A stretch of 64,000 nt of DNA from Papilionanthe hookeriana x Papilionanthe teres (GCA_022702705.1 CM040428.1:56648155-56712154), one strand, 5' to 3'; positions 25,304 through 37,900 are shown, counted from the stretch's first letter. The notes: generated from the letters alone by a model not told the origin. Program-made: numbers and translations.

Positions 25304-26239
25304 CTGATGCAAAACTGTATCCAGAATTATTTCTAAGGCTTGATCATCTTATAAGGGCTCATTCTTGACTTTCCAAATATTGGTCTTAACCTTCCAAGCA
25401 GCTTGAAGGTTCGTGATCATCTATTTCGGATCTCAAGGAGAGCTAGAAAGTGACTTAAATTTCTAAGTGGTGGGTTCCATTTCTAATCTTCTATGATAGT
25501 CAAAGGGGAAATCTTATGGCTATATCTTAAGCACTAAGAGAGAAGAAAGACATCACAAAACATAAGGTCAACATCACAAAAAGCGACTTAATCTTTTTTC
25601 GAAAGAAGTATTACTTCTCGAATGATATGATGTTGAAATTGTCGAATTCAATTGATCGAGCGTATTCTCCTCCTTCTAGGTGTGTCGCTATTCTGATGCA
25701 ATAATTTCTCTGCAGCCGACACTGATAATTGACTTAAGTGTTATTGTGGTAATATTGTGAGAATGAGTAGATGAGAATTGGTGATATTTGATGATATTAT
25801 AATGATATTTTACCATAATACTATTAAATATGCATATATTTTATCCGTACATAACATTATTATCCGCAAATAATATTTTCTCATATATTAGAGAGAATAT
25901 TACTCGTGGAGCGCGATATATCTAGACTACGCATATAATATTATTGCATATTGTTGTACAATATATGTATAATAATTTTCATGTTAAAATTTACATTTTA
26001 TTTTCATAAATACATAAGAATTGAGGGGCATATTCGTAAATCTTCCAAATACTTTTCTAATATTCGGCTGCCATCTAAGAATTAATTTGATACTTTTATA
26101 AAAAAAAAAAGACTAAAATGACAGATATAAATAGCCAAGTAATCATTTAACACTTTATTCCACAAATAAGTAGTATGTAAGAATGAGAGAGAACATGAAG
26201 AAATTATTACACCAAGAATCCTAATACAGTTTTGCATCA
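25304..26239. mobile_element. TIR element abutting the PHL11 promoter
   Basis: The ends tgatgcaaaactgtat (25304-25319) and atacagttttgcatca (26224-26239) are perfect 16-bp inverted repeats, 936 bp apart end to end. No transposase was seen. Its near end is about 36 bp from the TATA box, so it forms most of the proximal upstream region. The sequence just outside its far end (26240-26365) resembles 420-560 near AOX (cacgtggcag / catgtggcag, ttctgatg). Confidence 0.55.
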
Positions 26240-26559
26240 ACACTCAAATAAGAGCCTGCAACGTATACAAATAGACCCGAATTTAATACATGGTTGAGCA
26301 TTTATGTACACGTGGCAGATCCTGATTGAAGTTCTGATGCATGCATCAGAACTCTCGGTGAAATAAATTTTCAAGAAAATAGTTTTTACATATCAATCAA
26401 TCAAAGTTTTAAATTTATAAAATTTGATTTTTTTTCGTATTTTATTAAAAAATAATAGTATTATTTAAACTAAAAATAAATGAGAAACAAATTATGCCAT
26501 GTATGTAAATTTTATTTTATTTTATATATATTAAAAAAATCAGTGACGTTGGAGCAGGT

Positions 26560-26720
26560 TAAGAAGAATGCTCTGGCGGAGCAGTGGAAGCAGGATCACG
26601 TGCGGGCGAGTCACGTATGGAATATTCGGAACTGATGGAAACCCTGGGTGGGGGCCCACAAGACGACGCATTTCGCGCGTGGCGGTTGCGAAGCAGATGA
26701 CGCGAGAATATTCTCTAAAG
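26560..26720. promoter_or_regulatory. GC-rich island with G-box and two GAATATTC sites
   Basis: A 160-bp GC-rich patch in AT-rich DNA about 1.3-1.5 kb upstream of PHL11. It contains CACGTG at 26597-26602 and GAATATTC at 26620-26627 and 26706-26713; the latter fit GNATATNC, the P1BS consensus bound by PHR1-type MYB-CC proteins. No gene frame is convincing on either strand. Regulatory use is inference. Confidence 0.35.
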
Positions 26721-26749
26721 CCAGTGGTCTTTTTTTATTATTTATTTTT

Positions 26750-26992
26750 CGGCCATTTACATTCATACCACCCAATTCATATGTATTTACCTATCAAACA
26801 CCTAAAACATTAATATTTACAATTATGCCACTCAAATCTTTCACATCACTTAAAAAAATATCAGTATTTTAATTTTTTACAGTCGAAATATATCTTTTCA
26901 TGCGTAGATAAAATGACATATATATAAAATTGTAGTTTAAGATGTCAAATATCTAAGTACATATAAATTATGTGGTATGTATGTAAACCTTC
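26750..26992. mobile_element. Palindromic MITE family A copy
   Basis: The left arm catttacattcataccaccc and right arm gtggtatgtatgtaaacctt are inverted repeats. The internal tttcatgcgtagataa segment is shared with other copies. Confidence 0.75.
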
Positions 26993-27039
26993 CCCATTCC
27001 ACCAAATTCTTATATATTAAATTGTTTAATAACTAATAT

Positions 27040-27228
27040 GTGTGTGTGTGTGTCGCTCGCCTTGGCCTGTTGGTGACGGGGTCACTGTAAATTCTCTGAG
27101 GTCAATGGTTCGATCTCACCTTGATGTGAGGGCTCTCGAATGTCAAGACACATGATGTGGCTCTCATCATGGAGCCATAAATGAGCATGAGAAACAAATA
27201 TTTGGGTCTCTGCCAAATATCGATTTCT
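27040..27228 (+). mobile_element. tRNA-derived SINE
   Basis: A pol III A-box-like tggcctgttggtga lies at 27064-27077 and a B box ggttcgatctc at 27108-27118. The element is flanked by (TG)n on the left and ends at a (CA)n tract (27229-27253). Confidence 0.6.
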
Positions 27229-27239
27229 CACACACACAC

Positions 27240-27430
27240 ACACACACACACACACCAACCAATCTCTTTGGGCTTCACAAGCATCGCTAGATAGCTCGAG
27301 TTTGAACCTCATTAGCCAACACATTCGAGTACAATCTCCATACAGCGGACAACTCCATAAAGGGGATTCGAACCTCATACCAGAGGGGACTTACACCTCC
27401 GAAGCGGATGCTTTGCCAACCGACCTCGGT
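27240..27430 (-). mobile_element. tRNA-derived SINE, - strand, head-to-head partner
   Basis: On the - strand it has an A box ggtcggttggcaaagc (about 27410-27425) and a B box ggttcgaatcc (27364-27374), then agttgtccgctgtatgg, ending in a (GT)n tail. It shares its body with the + strand copy at 27440-27640. Confidence 0.65.
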
Positions 27431-27439
27431 ACATACATA

Positions 27440-27636
27440 AAACATAATTGGTGGAACATCTGTTCGTCAATGTAAGTCCCCTCAAGTCGGGGGTTCAAAT
27501 CCCCTCTAAACAAGTTGTCCGCTATATGAAAGTGTGACGTTAATTAGTTGGCTCATGGGGTCCAATCCCAAACCTAACGGGATTGCGAACCCAAGGGGTT
27601 GATTCACATTTCCACCCGTCAACCAATCTTTATATA

Positions 27637-27640
<4 letters not shown>
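27440..27640 (+). mobile_element. tRNA-derived SINE, + strand, head-to-head partner
   Basis: It contains gtaagtcccctc, the B box ggggttcaaatcccc (27489-27503), aagttgtccgctatatga and gttggctcatg in the same order as the - strand copy. It ends in an (AT)n microsatellite at about 27640-27677. Confidence 0.65.
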
Positions 27641-27679
<39 letters not shown>

Positions 27680-28591
27680 TGTTCATCTTGTGGCATCCAA
27701 AGGCAAATTTAATAAAAAATCTGACATCTTGATGTCCAAAAAATAAAGAAATATATTTATGGTTTGATTTATTAAAAAAAATGATTAAAAAATTCACTTC
27801 AAATTAAGATACTCTATTTTTGCGTGCACAGTACTTATTCAAGTAGTGATTAAGATTAAAAAAAGGAGGTAGAGACATCACGAGCAAAGTTTGAAAATAG
27901 TAGAAATTTTATTTAAGAAAAAAATTAAAATATGTTCACATTCTTTGAATTTTATGGGTCAGCTTATTTCGTACGGTGCATTTTAAAAACCACCCAAGGG
28001 CGTTTGGGTAAACTGTGTTTTTGTAGCTTTTTTCAAAAACTGTATTTCCATACCACTGAAATCAACGTTTCCACACCGTTAGAGGCTAAATGCGGTGGTT
28101 GCTTTCTAACTACGATCTAACTTATAAAAAATAAAAAAATAAAAAAATGTAAGTCATTGTAGTTTTTAAAAAACACAGATTATTTTTAAGCAACTTATCA
28201 GCAACTTATTAATAAACTGTAGTTACCTCAAACAAACCCTAAGATTATCATATACATGTATTTAGATTAAAGTGTCATATGCTTTACGATGGAAGTTTTA
28301 TGGATAAATTTTGTATTATCAAAATATGTTTGGGAGTTAGTTCTAAGACTCGAGGTCAAAATATGATTGGAACAAAATAAATCTTTAAGAATAAGTAAGA
28401 TGATTCAGATAGGATTATCAAAAATAAGACTAAAGTAGGTGTACCCAAATAAAAGGTAAAGATTTGAGGATTGTGGACCTCATTACCTTTAATGAGATTA
28501 ACAAAATCTGTTCCTAGCCCGCTGTTAGTATGTAGAATCCATCCCTAGTATAGGATCCCTCAATAAGTTCTTGTAGATGACTCCCTATTGG

Positions 28592-28823
28592 TCGTACGTA
28601 AAGCGTACGTAGCGCTGCGTAAGTCCAGCAAGTTACATGGAGGTTACATAGGGGTATTTCCGTGTTTTATCCCTTGTAACCTCCCTGTAACCTCTCTGTA
28701 ACCTCCCTGTAACCTTCTTATTTTTGCAGGTTACAAGTAGGTTACATGAAAGTTATACATGTAGCATCCTCCTATTAGATGACACATGCAGCCTTGCGTA
28801 CATTTTACGTATGCAAATTTTTT
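28592..28823. mobile_element. Mutator-like MITE with 9-bp flanking duplication
   Basis: CCCTATTGG occurs at 28583-28591 and again at 28824-28832. The terminal regions are imperfect inverted repeats (cgtacgtaaagcgtacg against cgtacattttacgtatg). The interior has about five gtaacctccct-type units at 28680-28715. A 9-bp duplication suggests the Mutator superfamily. Confidence 0.6.
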
Positions 28824-28832
28824 CCCTATTGG

Positions 28833-29635
28833 CTATGGCATATGGCCAAATTAAATCAAACTCCAATTTCTTAATACTACTCTTTTGATTCAAGTGAAGC
28901 TCAATTGGTCTTCAGCTCATCAAATAAAGTTCATTGAAACCAAAATCAAACCTGACATTGAAACTAAGGTATCCCTAGTTCATCTTTAAGATCCTTGAAT
29001 CCTATAAACTCGAACCCAAACCAAAGTCTTGGGACTCATTCTAGCGTCCTTTTGAACTCACCCTCGAGTCAAAAAGACTTTATCAACCCAATTTGACTAG
29101 GTTAACTCATAATGATCCGCCACGACTCATCATCTAAATCACATCGTTTACTCGAAAATTCAATCCCCATTGAACTTAAGTTTAACAGAATGCATAACAA
29201 AAGCAGAAGAGCAACCAGAAATAATGCAATAGTCCTGAGATTCTGAGCCTGAAACAGCCAACACTGAAGAGCTTTTACTTTGAATATACCAATGAAGAAA
29301 AAAACTAAATTTGTAGCATAATAAACTTCACTATTATAGTGAAAAACTATTCATAATTCTACACCATAGTTTTACTAAGTATCAAAACAAAAATTTTGAG
29401 GTATCTTTAATCTTTTCTCAGAATGATTACCAACCAAATCCTGCCATTGTTCAATGAGGTAAAAATGGCCAGTATATAGGCAGACAAGTTCGCAGTAACA
29501 CAAAACAACATAAAGGAAAGAAACAATGATATTACTTTCTATAAACTATAGACTAAAATTTTCCATATGGCTCCTTAGCCTGACATCGTTCTATGATTCC
29601 TAAAAGGTGTTTCAGGATAGAATTTATTAGCGAGA
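28833..29635. other. Intergenic DNA, nothing recognised
   Basis: Between the Mutator-like MITE and the GC-richer block at 29640 I see no coding frame, repeat pair or RNA motif. Confidence 0.5.
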
Positions 29636-29639
29636 GATT

Positions 29640-29765
29640 GTGGAAAGTCAAGAGAAATAAAATGCGTAGTCGGCGGAGTTTGGAAGGGGCCTGAAGGAGT
29701 ACGGCGGCTTCCCGGACTGAAAACAGCAGGGAGGATGACAACAACGATCTCGCGAAGGTATGGCT
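29640..29765 (-). other. GC-rich block with a possible splice acceptor
   Basis: On the - strand, ctgctgttttcag (ending at 29717) is a good acceptor followed by tccgggaagccgccg. Together with a GTAAAT donor at 30002, it could be the second exon of a transcript whose first exon is the island at 30001-30105. The short frames it opens match no family I know. It lies 700 bp downstream of the scramblase stop, so it could also be a downstream UTR exon of that gene. Confidence 0.25.
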
Positions 29766-30000
29766 GCTAAGGGAGGGTGCACCGCTTAAATCTCTTCAAA
29801 ATTTAGATTCACCGTTTGAAGAAAAGTAAGCTATACCTCTTCAAATAGGAGAAATCAGGAAAAGAAACTCTACAAATACCATAAACCAAAGCAAATATCT
29901 CCAAACCAAGTTATAAAGGCATCAATTACACCTAATTCTAATTCAAAAATAAATAAAAATAGGCACAAAAGACCCATAACAGCAAATTAGCAGGAAATTT

Positions 30001-30105
30001 ACCCACGATAGCTTCGCACGGGACGGGAATCCCGCTCAGTCCATCCTAGGGCATCCTTCTGGACGCTTCCGTGCCATACCCCCTACCATTACCGCAGCTT
30101 CAAAC
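30001..30105 (-). ncRNA. Candidate structured RNA or unassigned exon
   Basis: A 105-bp GC-rich island in AT-rich DNA. Visible complementary pairs nest like a junction: GCACGG (30016-30021) with CCGTGC (30069-30074) encloses the hairpin CGGGAATCCCG (30024-30034) and the GTCCA/TGGAC pair (30039-30043 with 30060-30064). Outside, the - strand TGGTAG (30088-30083) can pair with CTATCG (30011-30006) using G-U wobbles that work only on the - strand. I do not recognise the RNA. A short + strand open frame also crosses it, and the - strand has a donor-like GTAAAT at its end, so an exon is possible. Confidence 0.3.
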
Positions 30106-30466
30106 CATCACAAATAAAGTCATATCAAAAGGGCTTAGAAATCCAAGTATGAAGCGTGCCATTATAAGAAAATTGAAGCTACAAGTTAATTAATAACAAG
30201 TCAACAATCATTTCAGAAGAAACTTTAGCTCGCAATACATTATAAGTCCCATTATGGCATCCAGACAGAAAAATAAGAACTATAAAATTCAAATTGGATT
30301 AGCAGTTTGTTGGGAATGAAAACTTAATAGGAATGAAGTTGGCTCAATTATAAACATCGAAAATAAAAGAAGAGAATGTGCTGATTCGGGAGCTTTAACA
30401 CCATTAATCAAACCATTTTAAGAGAAATAAAATATCCAAAGCATCCTCAGCCATATTCAAGAGCGA

Positions 30467-31918
30467 CTACTCACCAGCCACAATGACGGGGAGGCCCCTG
30501 AAAGAAAATCATCAATAATCAGTTTGGTACAGCTCTACGGCTAATATTTATAGGCAGCACAGAGGTAAATAAAGTAGCAGAGGATAAGCTATATAACGTT
30601 TCATGAATACTGTATTTGATGATTAAAGAAAATAAGTGGCATTTACATACATACTGCCCAATTCCTAACTATTTACATATCAAATACCTAAACTTTACTT
30701 TTAGGAACGCACAAATCTTTTATACCATATTAAAAATACACATTTTCATGCATAGGTAAGGTGGCATGTATGTAAAATTAAAGTTCAGGTGTTAGATATG
30801 TAAATACATAAGAATTGAGTGTAAATCTTCCAAAAATCAAATATTAACTTGCAAATGTGAAATTGCAGCAGGATTTAAGCAAATCAATCAACTGTTGGCC
30901 TATAATTGTCTAAATTCACCAAAACTGAAGAACACCCACGGAAGGAATATGCATGGGGTACAAAATCATGCTGTTATGAGGGGCATGCCGAAAGGTAATC
31001 TGTACATAAATAACACTTAAAAATTGCTTTGAACTTTAAAGGCCATAGCCGGTTGATGCTTCCTCTTCAGAACTAAAAACCAAACATTAAGGAGCATTTT
31101 CTACATATCACCCAATTCCTATATATTTACATGTCTAACACCTAAATTATATATTTTTTTACATTCATACCGCTCAGATCTTTCATATAATATCAAAAAT
31201 GTCACTATTTTAACTTTTAAAAATTGAATACACATGTTCATGCATAGGTAAGGTGGCACATATGTAAAAAATTGAAGTTTAGGTGTTAAAAAAGTAAATG
31301 CATAGGAATTAAGTGAATCTTCCAAACATTGAATAGCCCTCTAATCTAATTTGTTTTTCAAGTTCTGATATGCATATTCAACATTATTCAACGTCAGTAT
31401 GTAAAAAATAGTAAGACCTCATTAACCAGAACTTCAAAGAAGTCGCAGTCATGAAATGTAACCTTCAAGTAACATGGCAGCAGAAAGTTATGCTACGAAA
31501 GGGAATTCATTAATAGAAACTATAAAATGAAAGCCTATTAAAAACTTGAGGGAAATTTACACATGTACCACACAAAATGGATTACATCTCTAACACCTAA
31601 AGTTTGATATTTACATTTATAACACTTTGGTGTTATAAACATAAGCATAAAAGGGGCATTTGACTTTTAAAAGTTGGTAAAGTGATAGTTCTGATGTGAT
31701 TTAAGGATTTGAGTGTTATGAATGTAAAAAGGAAAGTCTAGGTGTTAGATATGTAAATACATATGTATTGGGTGGTATGTATTTAATGCCCCTTAAAATT
31801 TTACAAAATGATTACTGGTTAGAATTTTAATTTAAAGAAAAAAAGAAATCTAATGGAATATTTTCTTCTCAAGGATGGCATGAATAGATTGATAGTCAAA
31901 AACGGTGTCGGTAGCATA

Positions 31919-31962
<44 letters not shown>

Positions 31963-34900
31963 TTGTAAAAAGTTTACCAGCCACCGATGGTTCGTGAGAA
32001 AAAGTCATTGTCTAGAGAAATGGCAAGAGCGACAGCGACGGTTCTTTCAGACAGAGTCAATGGACGCTTAACTTCCAATTCTTGTACCTAGAAAGTATTT
32101 AGAATCTAGTAAAAGAAATCGAAAAAAGTATAACATAATTTGCTTTGATTTCTATAGAGCTTTTTAAGGCACTTACAACTGCTGCAAGTCCAACCTTTGG
32201 ACTTGAGTAAGCATTACCAAATCGAATCACATACTGACCAGCATCAGTGAAAAGCTGTGAAAAGAAAATTTACCAATTTCACGCTCTTTCATCAAATAAT
32301 TTGTGAGCTTGACTAATTAAATCTGACTAAATGAATGGATGATGCTCGAACGTCACCGAAAACAAAACTCAAATATACATTTCAGTTTTCCATTAACATT
32401 CTGACATAGAAAATAAAAAATGGTTGGCATGAATTTAACAGTGATTGGGGGTGTAACTGAGCCAAGCAGACTCGCGGGCCAACTTGAGCTCGGCCATATC
32501 AGTAGCTCGTGAACTAAGCTCGACGAGCCAACAAGAGAAGCTCAAGCCAGCCCCAACTCGACTCCTTAGCCATGCACCTGCTTGTTTTAATTTTTAAAAG
32601 ATTAAACCCCACCCCTTCAAAAAAAAAAGAAAAACCCTTCTGCTTCCAACATGCTAATGCAACAAATCCACAACTGAAGGTAGATATCACTTATTGGTAA
32701 TCATTAGGAGGCAAGCACAGCCATCGTTTAACACACATAAAAGCAAATGGTAACTTTTATAGGAGCATCAGATGGGCTTGTTTGCTTTTCCCTACAACAG
32801 TTCATAAGTAAATTAAAAATTAAAATGGCATGCACTGTAAAAAGCACTCGAGAAAAATGTTAAAATAGTACCCTGACGCTTTGTAGCGGGCTATTTTAAT
32901 CCAAGAGTCTATAGTAGAAACAATTTAGTCCCTAGACTCTTTTAATGGAGGTTAAAGTAATCCTCCGGGTGGACTATTATTAAAAGAATGTAGGGACTAA
33001 TTTGATGCTTATATAGACTCTAGGATAAAAATGACATGTAAATAGTTGGGGATTATTTTGACATTTTACACAGAAGAATTATATTAAAAGTAGAAAGAAT
33101 AATAAAATTCTAGTAGCCTGATTGATATTATCTAAGGGAAAAAGGTCAAAGAAAACCTCAAGCCCAAATCCCCTCCAGTCCCGATCAATCTGAGCAAGCA
33201 CGTTATCATCTTCATCCTTTAGAGTGAAGGTCCAGTTCCAAAAACCAGGGTTTTCAACCACAGCAAACTGTTTATTCCTAAATCACAAAAAGGAATTGCT
33301 CTTTTAAATTTTGATAAAACTACTCAAAATAACAAGTAGAAAATAGATAACGCTTTAAACCATTACAGAAACTTCAAATAGCAGCAATGGGTACTCTAAT
33401 ATGTATCTTAAGCATTTGACAGCAATGCAAAAAAATACTTAAAGTAAAAGGCTGCCAACTAACATGAATTTGTGAGACAAATATTCTCAGGTAATTAATG
33501 CTTGATTATAAAGTTTATTATGTTAAGTTTCTAAACTGTGTCTCAAGGAAGATAAAGACGAAACCAGAGTGACTATCAGTAATTAAACTCTTTTCAACTT
33601 CCGCAAATAGCAGACAACCGAATCAGCCAGAAGTTAATAACAATGAATCCGAAGTTTTGTGTTCAAAGTAGTATTTACAGAAGTGAATTTATACATCTTC
33701 ACATAAAGAAAACCCGAAATATGTAAAAAATAAAAACAGAAGATTTACATACCACTCAATTCCTACGAAAATCTAATCCCTCTTTTTTACATACATACCA
33801 CCTTATCTATGCATGAAAATGTGCATTTCAATTCTTAAAAGTTAAAATGGTGGTATATTTTATGTGATTTAAAAGATTTAGGTGGTATCAATGTAGAAAT
33901 TAAAGTTTAGGTGTTACATATATAAAGACATAGGAATTGGGTGGTACGTATGTAACTTCGGATTCATTGTAAATACTCTAAATTGTGTCTCAAGAAAAAT
34001 AAAGACATAACCGGAGTGACTATCAGTAATTAAACTCATTTCAACTTCCGCAAATAGCAGACAACCGAATCAGCCAGAAGTCAATAACAATGAATCCGAA
34101 GTATTGTGTTCAAAGTAGTATTTACAGAATTTATACATTTTCAAATAAAGAAAAACCAAAATATGTAAAAAATAAAAACAGAAGATTTACATACGTACCA
34201 CTCAATTGCTATGAAAATCTAACCCCTCTTTTTTACATACATACCACTTTATCCATGCATGAAAAGGTGCATTTAACTTTTTAAAAGTTAAAATGGTGGT
34301 ATATTTTATGTGATATGAAAGATTTAGGTGGTATGAATGTAGAACGTAAAGTTTAGGTGTTACATATGTAAATACATAGGAATTGGGTGGTACGTATGTA
34401 ACTTCGGATTCATTGTAAATAGTCTAAATTGTGTCTCAAGGAAAATAAAGGCGAAACCGGATTGACTATCAGTAATGACACTCTTTTCAACTTCCGCAAA
34501 TAGCAGACAACAGAATCAGCCAGAAGTTAATAACAATGAATCCAAAGTTTTATGTTCAAAGTAGTATTTACAGAAGTGAATTTATACATTTTCACATAAA
34601 GAAAACCCGAAATATGTAAAAAATAAAAACAAAAGATTTACATACATACCACTCAATTTCTACGAAAAATCTAACCCCTCTTTTTTACATACACACCTCC
34701 CTATCATGGTGGTATATTTTATGCGATATGAAATATTTAGGTGGTATCAATGTAGAAATTAATGTTTAGGTGTTACATATGTAAATACACCCCCCCCCCC
34801 CCCCCCAACAAAAGATTTACATACATACCACTCAATTTCTACGAAAAATCTAACCCCTCTTTTTTACATACACACCTCCTTATCATGCCCCGATTGGCAA

Positions 34901-37900
34901 AGATACCATAGGTAAGTGGATGAACAACCCTTTTGTTCCTTCTACTCAGATAGTTCTTCCACAAAGGACAAGGGACTAAGAAAATAATATTTGTTCAAGT
35001 ATATACATTGTTTGTTTTATGTGAACAAAAATAATCAGTGGTAAGGCATATTTTCTTGTTTAAGTAGAGAAGAAATGTCCCTTAATATAAGACCTTGGAA
35101 AAAAATAATATATATCAAAGTCATTATGCGATATGTTTGCATCATTATAATGCTAAAAACTAAATTGATGAAGTACCATATACTCAACAATTTTCCTTAA
35201 TTATGAACAAGCTTGTTAGAGATTTTAAGGTATTCAATGGAAGAACATACTCTTTTTAATTTGAGAGGTTATTTACTTTAACTGTTCTATTAAGTAGTAC
35301 CATATTCTTAAAGTCATAAACTCATTTATGAAACAAGCCTATGATTATTACTGGTGCCTCTTTCAATTAGTGGTGCTATCCAATGTTTGATGCTTTGGAT
35401 CAGTTTGGTCATTGTCCAGGTCAGCTCAACCATCAATCACTGGTTCGGTGGTAGATGACTTTCCTAAGCATTAAATTTATTTCTATCTTAATCATTAAAT
35501 ATTTAGCAACTTTCCAATATTTTGGGATACCTTATTCATTTGAACCCTTGGATAATTTTGAATTGTGATTAGGATAGTTAAAATTGTCATCTCAAAAATG
35601 GAAACAAAATGCTTAAACATACAATGTGAGGCATGTAATGAAATTTCATTTTATTCATATTAAGTTTTCAAATTTATTCAATCTTGTGATTGTTGTTGAC
35701 CTCACTTTTATCGAGGTTTAGTTTTCCTAGAATTTAGGGTTTTAGCCTTAGGAGCTTCCCCGACGTTCTTAGATTCCTAGCAGTGGGACCCACCTCGTTT
35801 TAGAACGTTCGGAGGCACCTCTTTACTCTTTTGGAGTCCCGCACGAGATTCCGTACCTCTAGCTTATAGCAGGTTCGAATTGACGTCAGGAATTTAAATG
35901 GAGTCCCCATAGGACCACTGGACATTAAGGCAACCTCATGCATGTTTTTGCACCACCACAAACAAATTCCTCTATTTACGGCCTCGACGCCTTCAAGTAC
36001 TCTTCAACGGATCGAAGCTGAAGTCAGAATGCCAAGACGATCGACATCAAAGTCAAAATTTTGGGAAGGGTCAATTGACGCGCTTTTGGCCCGACCGACG
36101 ACGAAGTTGCCCAAACGACCTCGGATCGCGAAACGGATTGCGCCGGTGTGTTTAGAACGTCGAATTTGCTTAGGAATGACATGTACTTTGCTATGGCCCC
36201 GAGCGCGAACGAATTGCGCGGATTTTGACGTGTTTAAATAATAAAATATGTTTTATTTTCCTACTTAAAACCTAAAATCCCTAAACTCACGCACCCTGCT
36301 GCCCGACTCACCCCGTCTCTCGCTCGACCGTCCGCCCGAGCCCTCTTCTCCTTCGGCTCGCCACTGCTCAGGCAAGCCTTAGGGCGCGGCATCGTCCCAG
36401 CCGAGCTCCCTCCAAGTCGAGCCGCTTCTTCCCCTCGAGCTCGACTCGGGCGAGGTTCTCGCCAAGCTGTGACGCCCGAGCCGATCGAAATCTCTGGCAC
36501 TGCGATCATCTGACTCGAGGCCCCCCCTTCCTCGTACTCTCGTGTGCTTCTGTCTCCTGGTAAAAGGCTCTCCCCTATGTCGTCACCTTCCTCACGCGAC
36601 CTTTGTCGGCTCTGTTGGTTCGAATGAGCCGAGCAGTTCCTCTTTCCCTCTCTCTTTGCCTATAAAATCACCCCATCTTGGGTGAAGAAGGGTTGGCCGA
36701 ATTTCTTGAAGGAGAGGGGAGGTGCTGCCTTTCTCTTTTCTCTCATGTTCTCTAGTTCATTCATTGTGTGTGTGTGTGAGAGAGGTTGGAGGACTCTGTT
36801 TTCTTCCTCCTCTTGGATTTGCTCGAGCCCTTATTTGCTAGATTTCTTAGGCTTGGTTGGTTGTCGCTCTACTGAGGTATAACCCCCTTTCTCTATAGCT
36901 TGGCATGTTCATTACTTATGAAGCTCCCTCTTGGTGACAAAATGTGGTTAGCTAGCTTCTTTTAATTTTCTTGTTGCTTGCTTTAAAGCTTCTTAGCTTA
37001 TGGAGAATGACATTAAGTAAATGTGGGGTTGAGACCCGAATAGCATGTCACTTTTCTTTATGTTTTACATGGAGGTTGGAGCCCCAAGCATTGAGTAGAA
37101 GCTTTAAATGGCTTACTTTATTTTTTCTAGCATTATTTTAGCTTCAACTTGTTTCATGTGAAAATGTTGAGGTCTTACCTCTTTGTAAAAAAAAAAAAAG
37201 AAGAGATAAGTGGAAGGGAGGAAATGAGGAAGGAATGTGTTGGGTGAGCTTTTCTCCATCTTGCAAGGTCTCTTTTATTTCATAAAGTTTGGCATGCTCT
37301 ACCCTTTTAAACTTGATGCATTTCATATGGAGGCTTAAAAATGGCATGCTTTATTGTTTTAAACTTGATGTACTTCATGTGGAGATTTTGAATGGCATGC
37401 TTTATTGTTTTAAACTTGATGCATTTCATATGGAGGCTTTCAAATGACATGTTTATTGTTTTGAACATGATGTATTTCATGAGATGCACATTTGGTGAGG
37501 AAATTTCCTCCTTCCCTTTCCCTTGCCCTAATGCATGTTCTAAAGTATATGGTATGTGGTTTGGCTTCAGGCACGTGGCGGGTTGGTTTTGCCTTTAATA
37601 AAAAAGGGAAAAAAAAAAGGAAAAAAAAGAGAAAATGAGCGAAAGAAAGAAAGAAAGAGAAGTGAGGGAAAGAAGAAAAAAAAAAGATAAGGATGGGTGG
37701 GGAGGCTTTATGCTACATCACTCTTGAATGCTAAAGAAAAGAAATTCCTATGGCTACTTAGTTGTTCTCTACTTTCAGAATTTCAAGATGAAACGTGTTG
37801 AGTATATGTGGGGATACTTTAAGCTTCGTTGTTGGCTTGATTAAAATTATTGTTTCAAAGTTCTACATTACACTCTTACTTCCCATATTACGTCTCGTTG

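Noticed and set aside
31960..31977. TAA right after GGW as the end of the scramblase protein
   Set aside because: The TAA is part of the donor GTAAAC. Splicing to 30497 completes the W codon and gives the family's GLPxxxxGE ending.
36261..36509. Arg/Ala-rich frames in the GC-rich block
   Set aside because: Both strands give equally long low-complexity frames with no motif; the open length follows from GC content.
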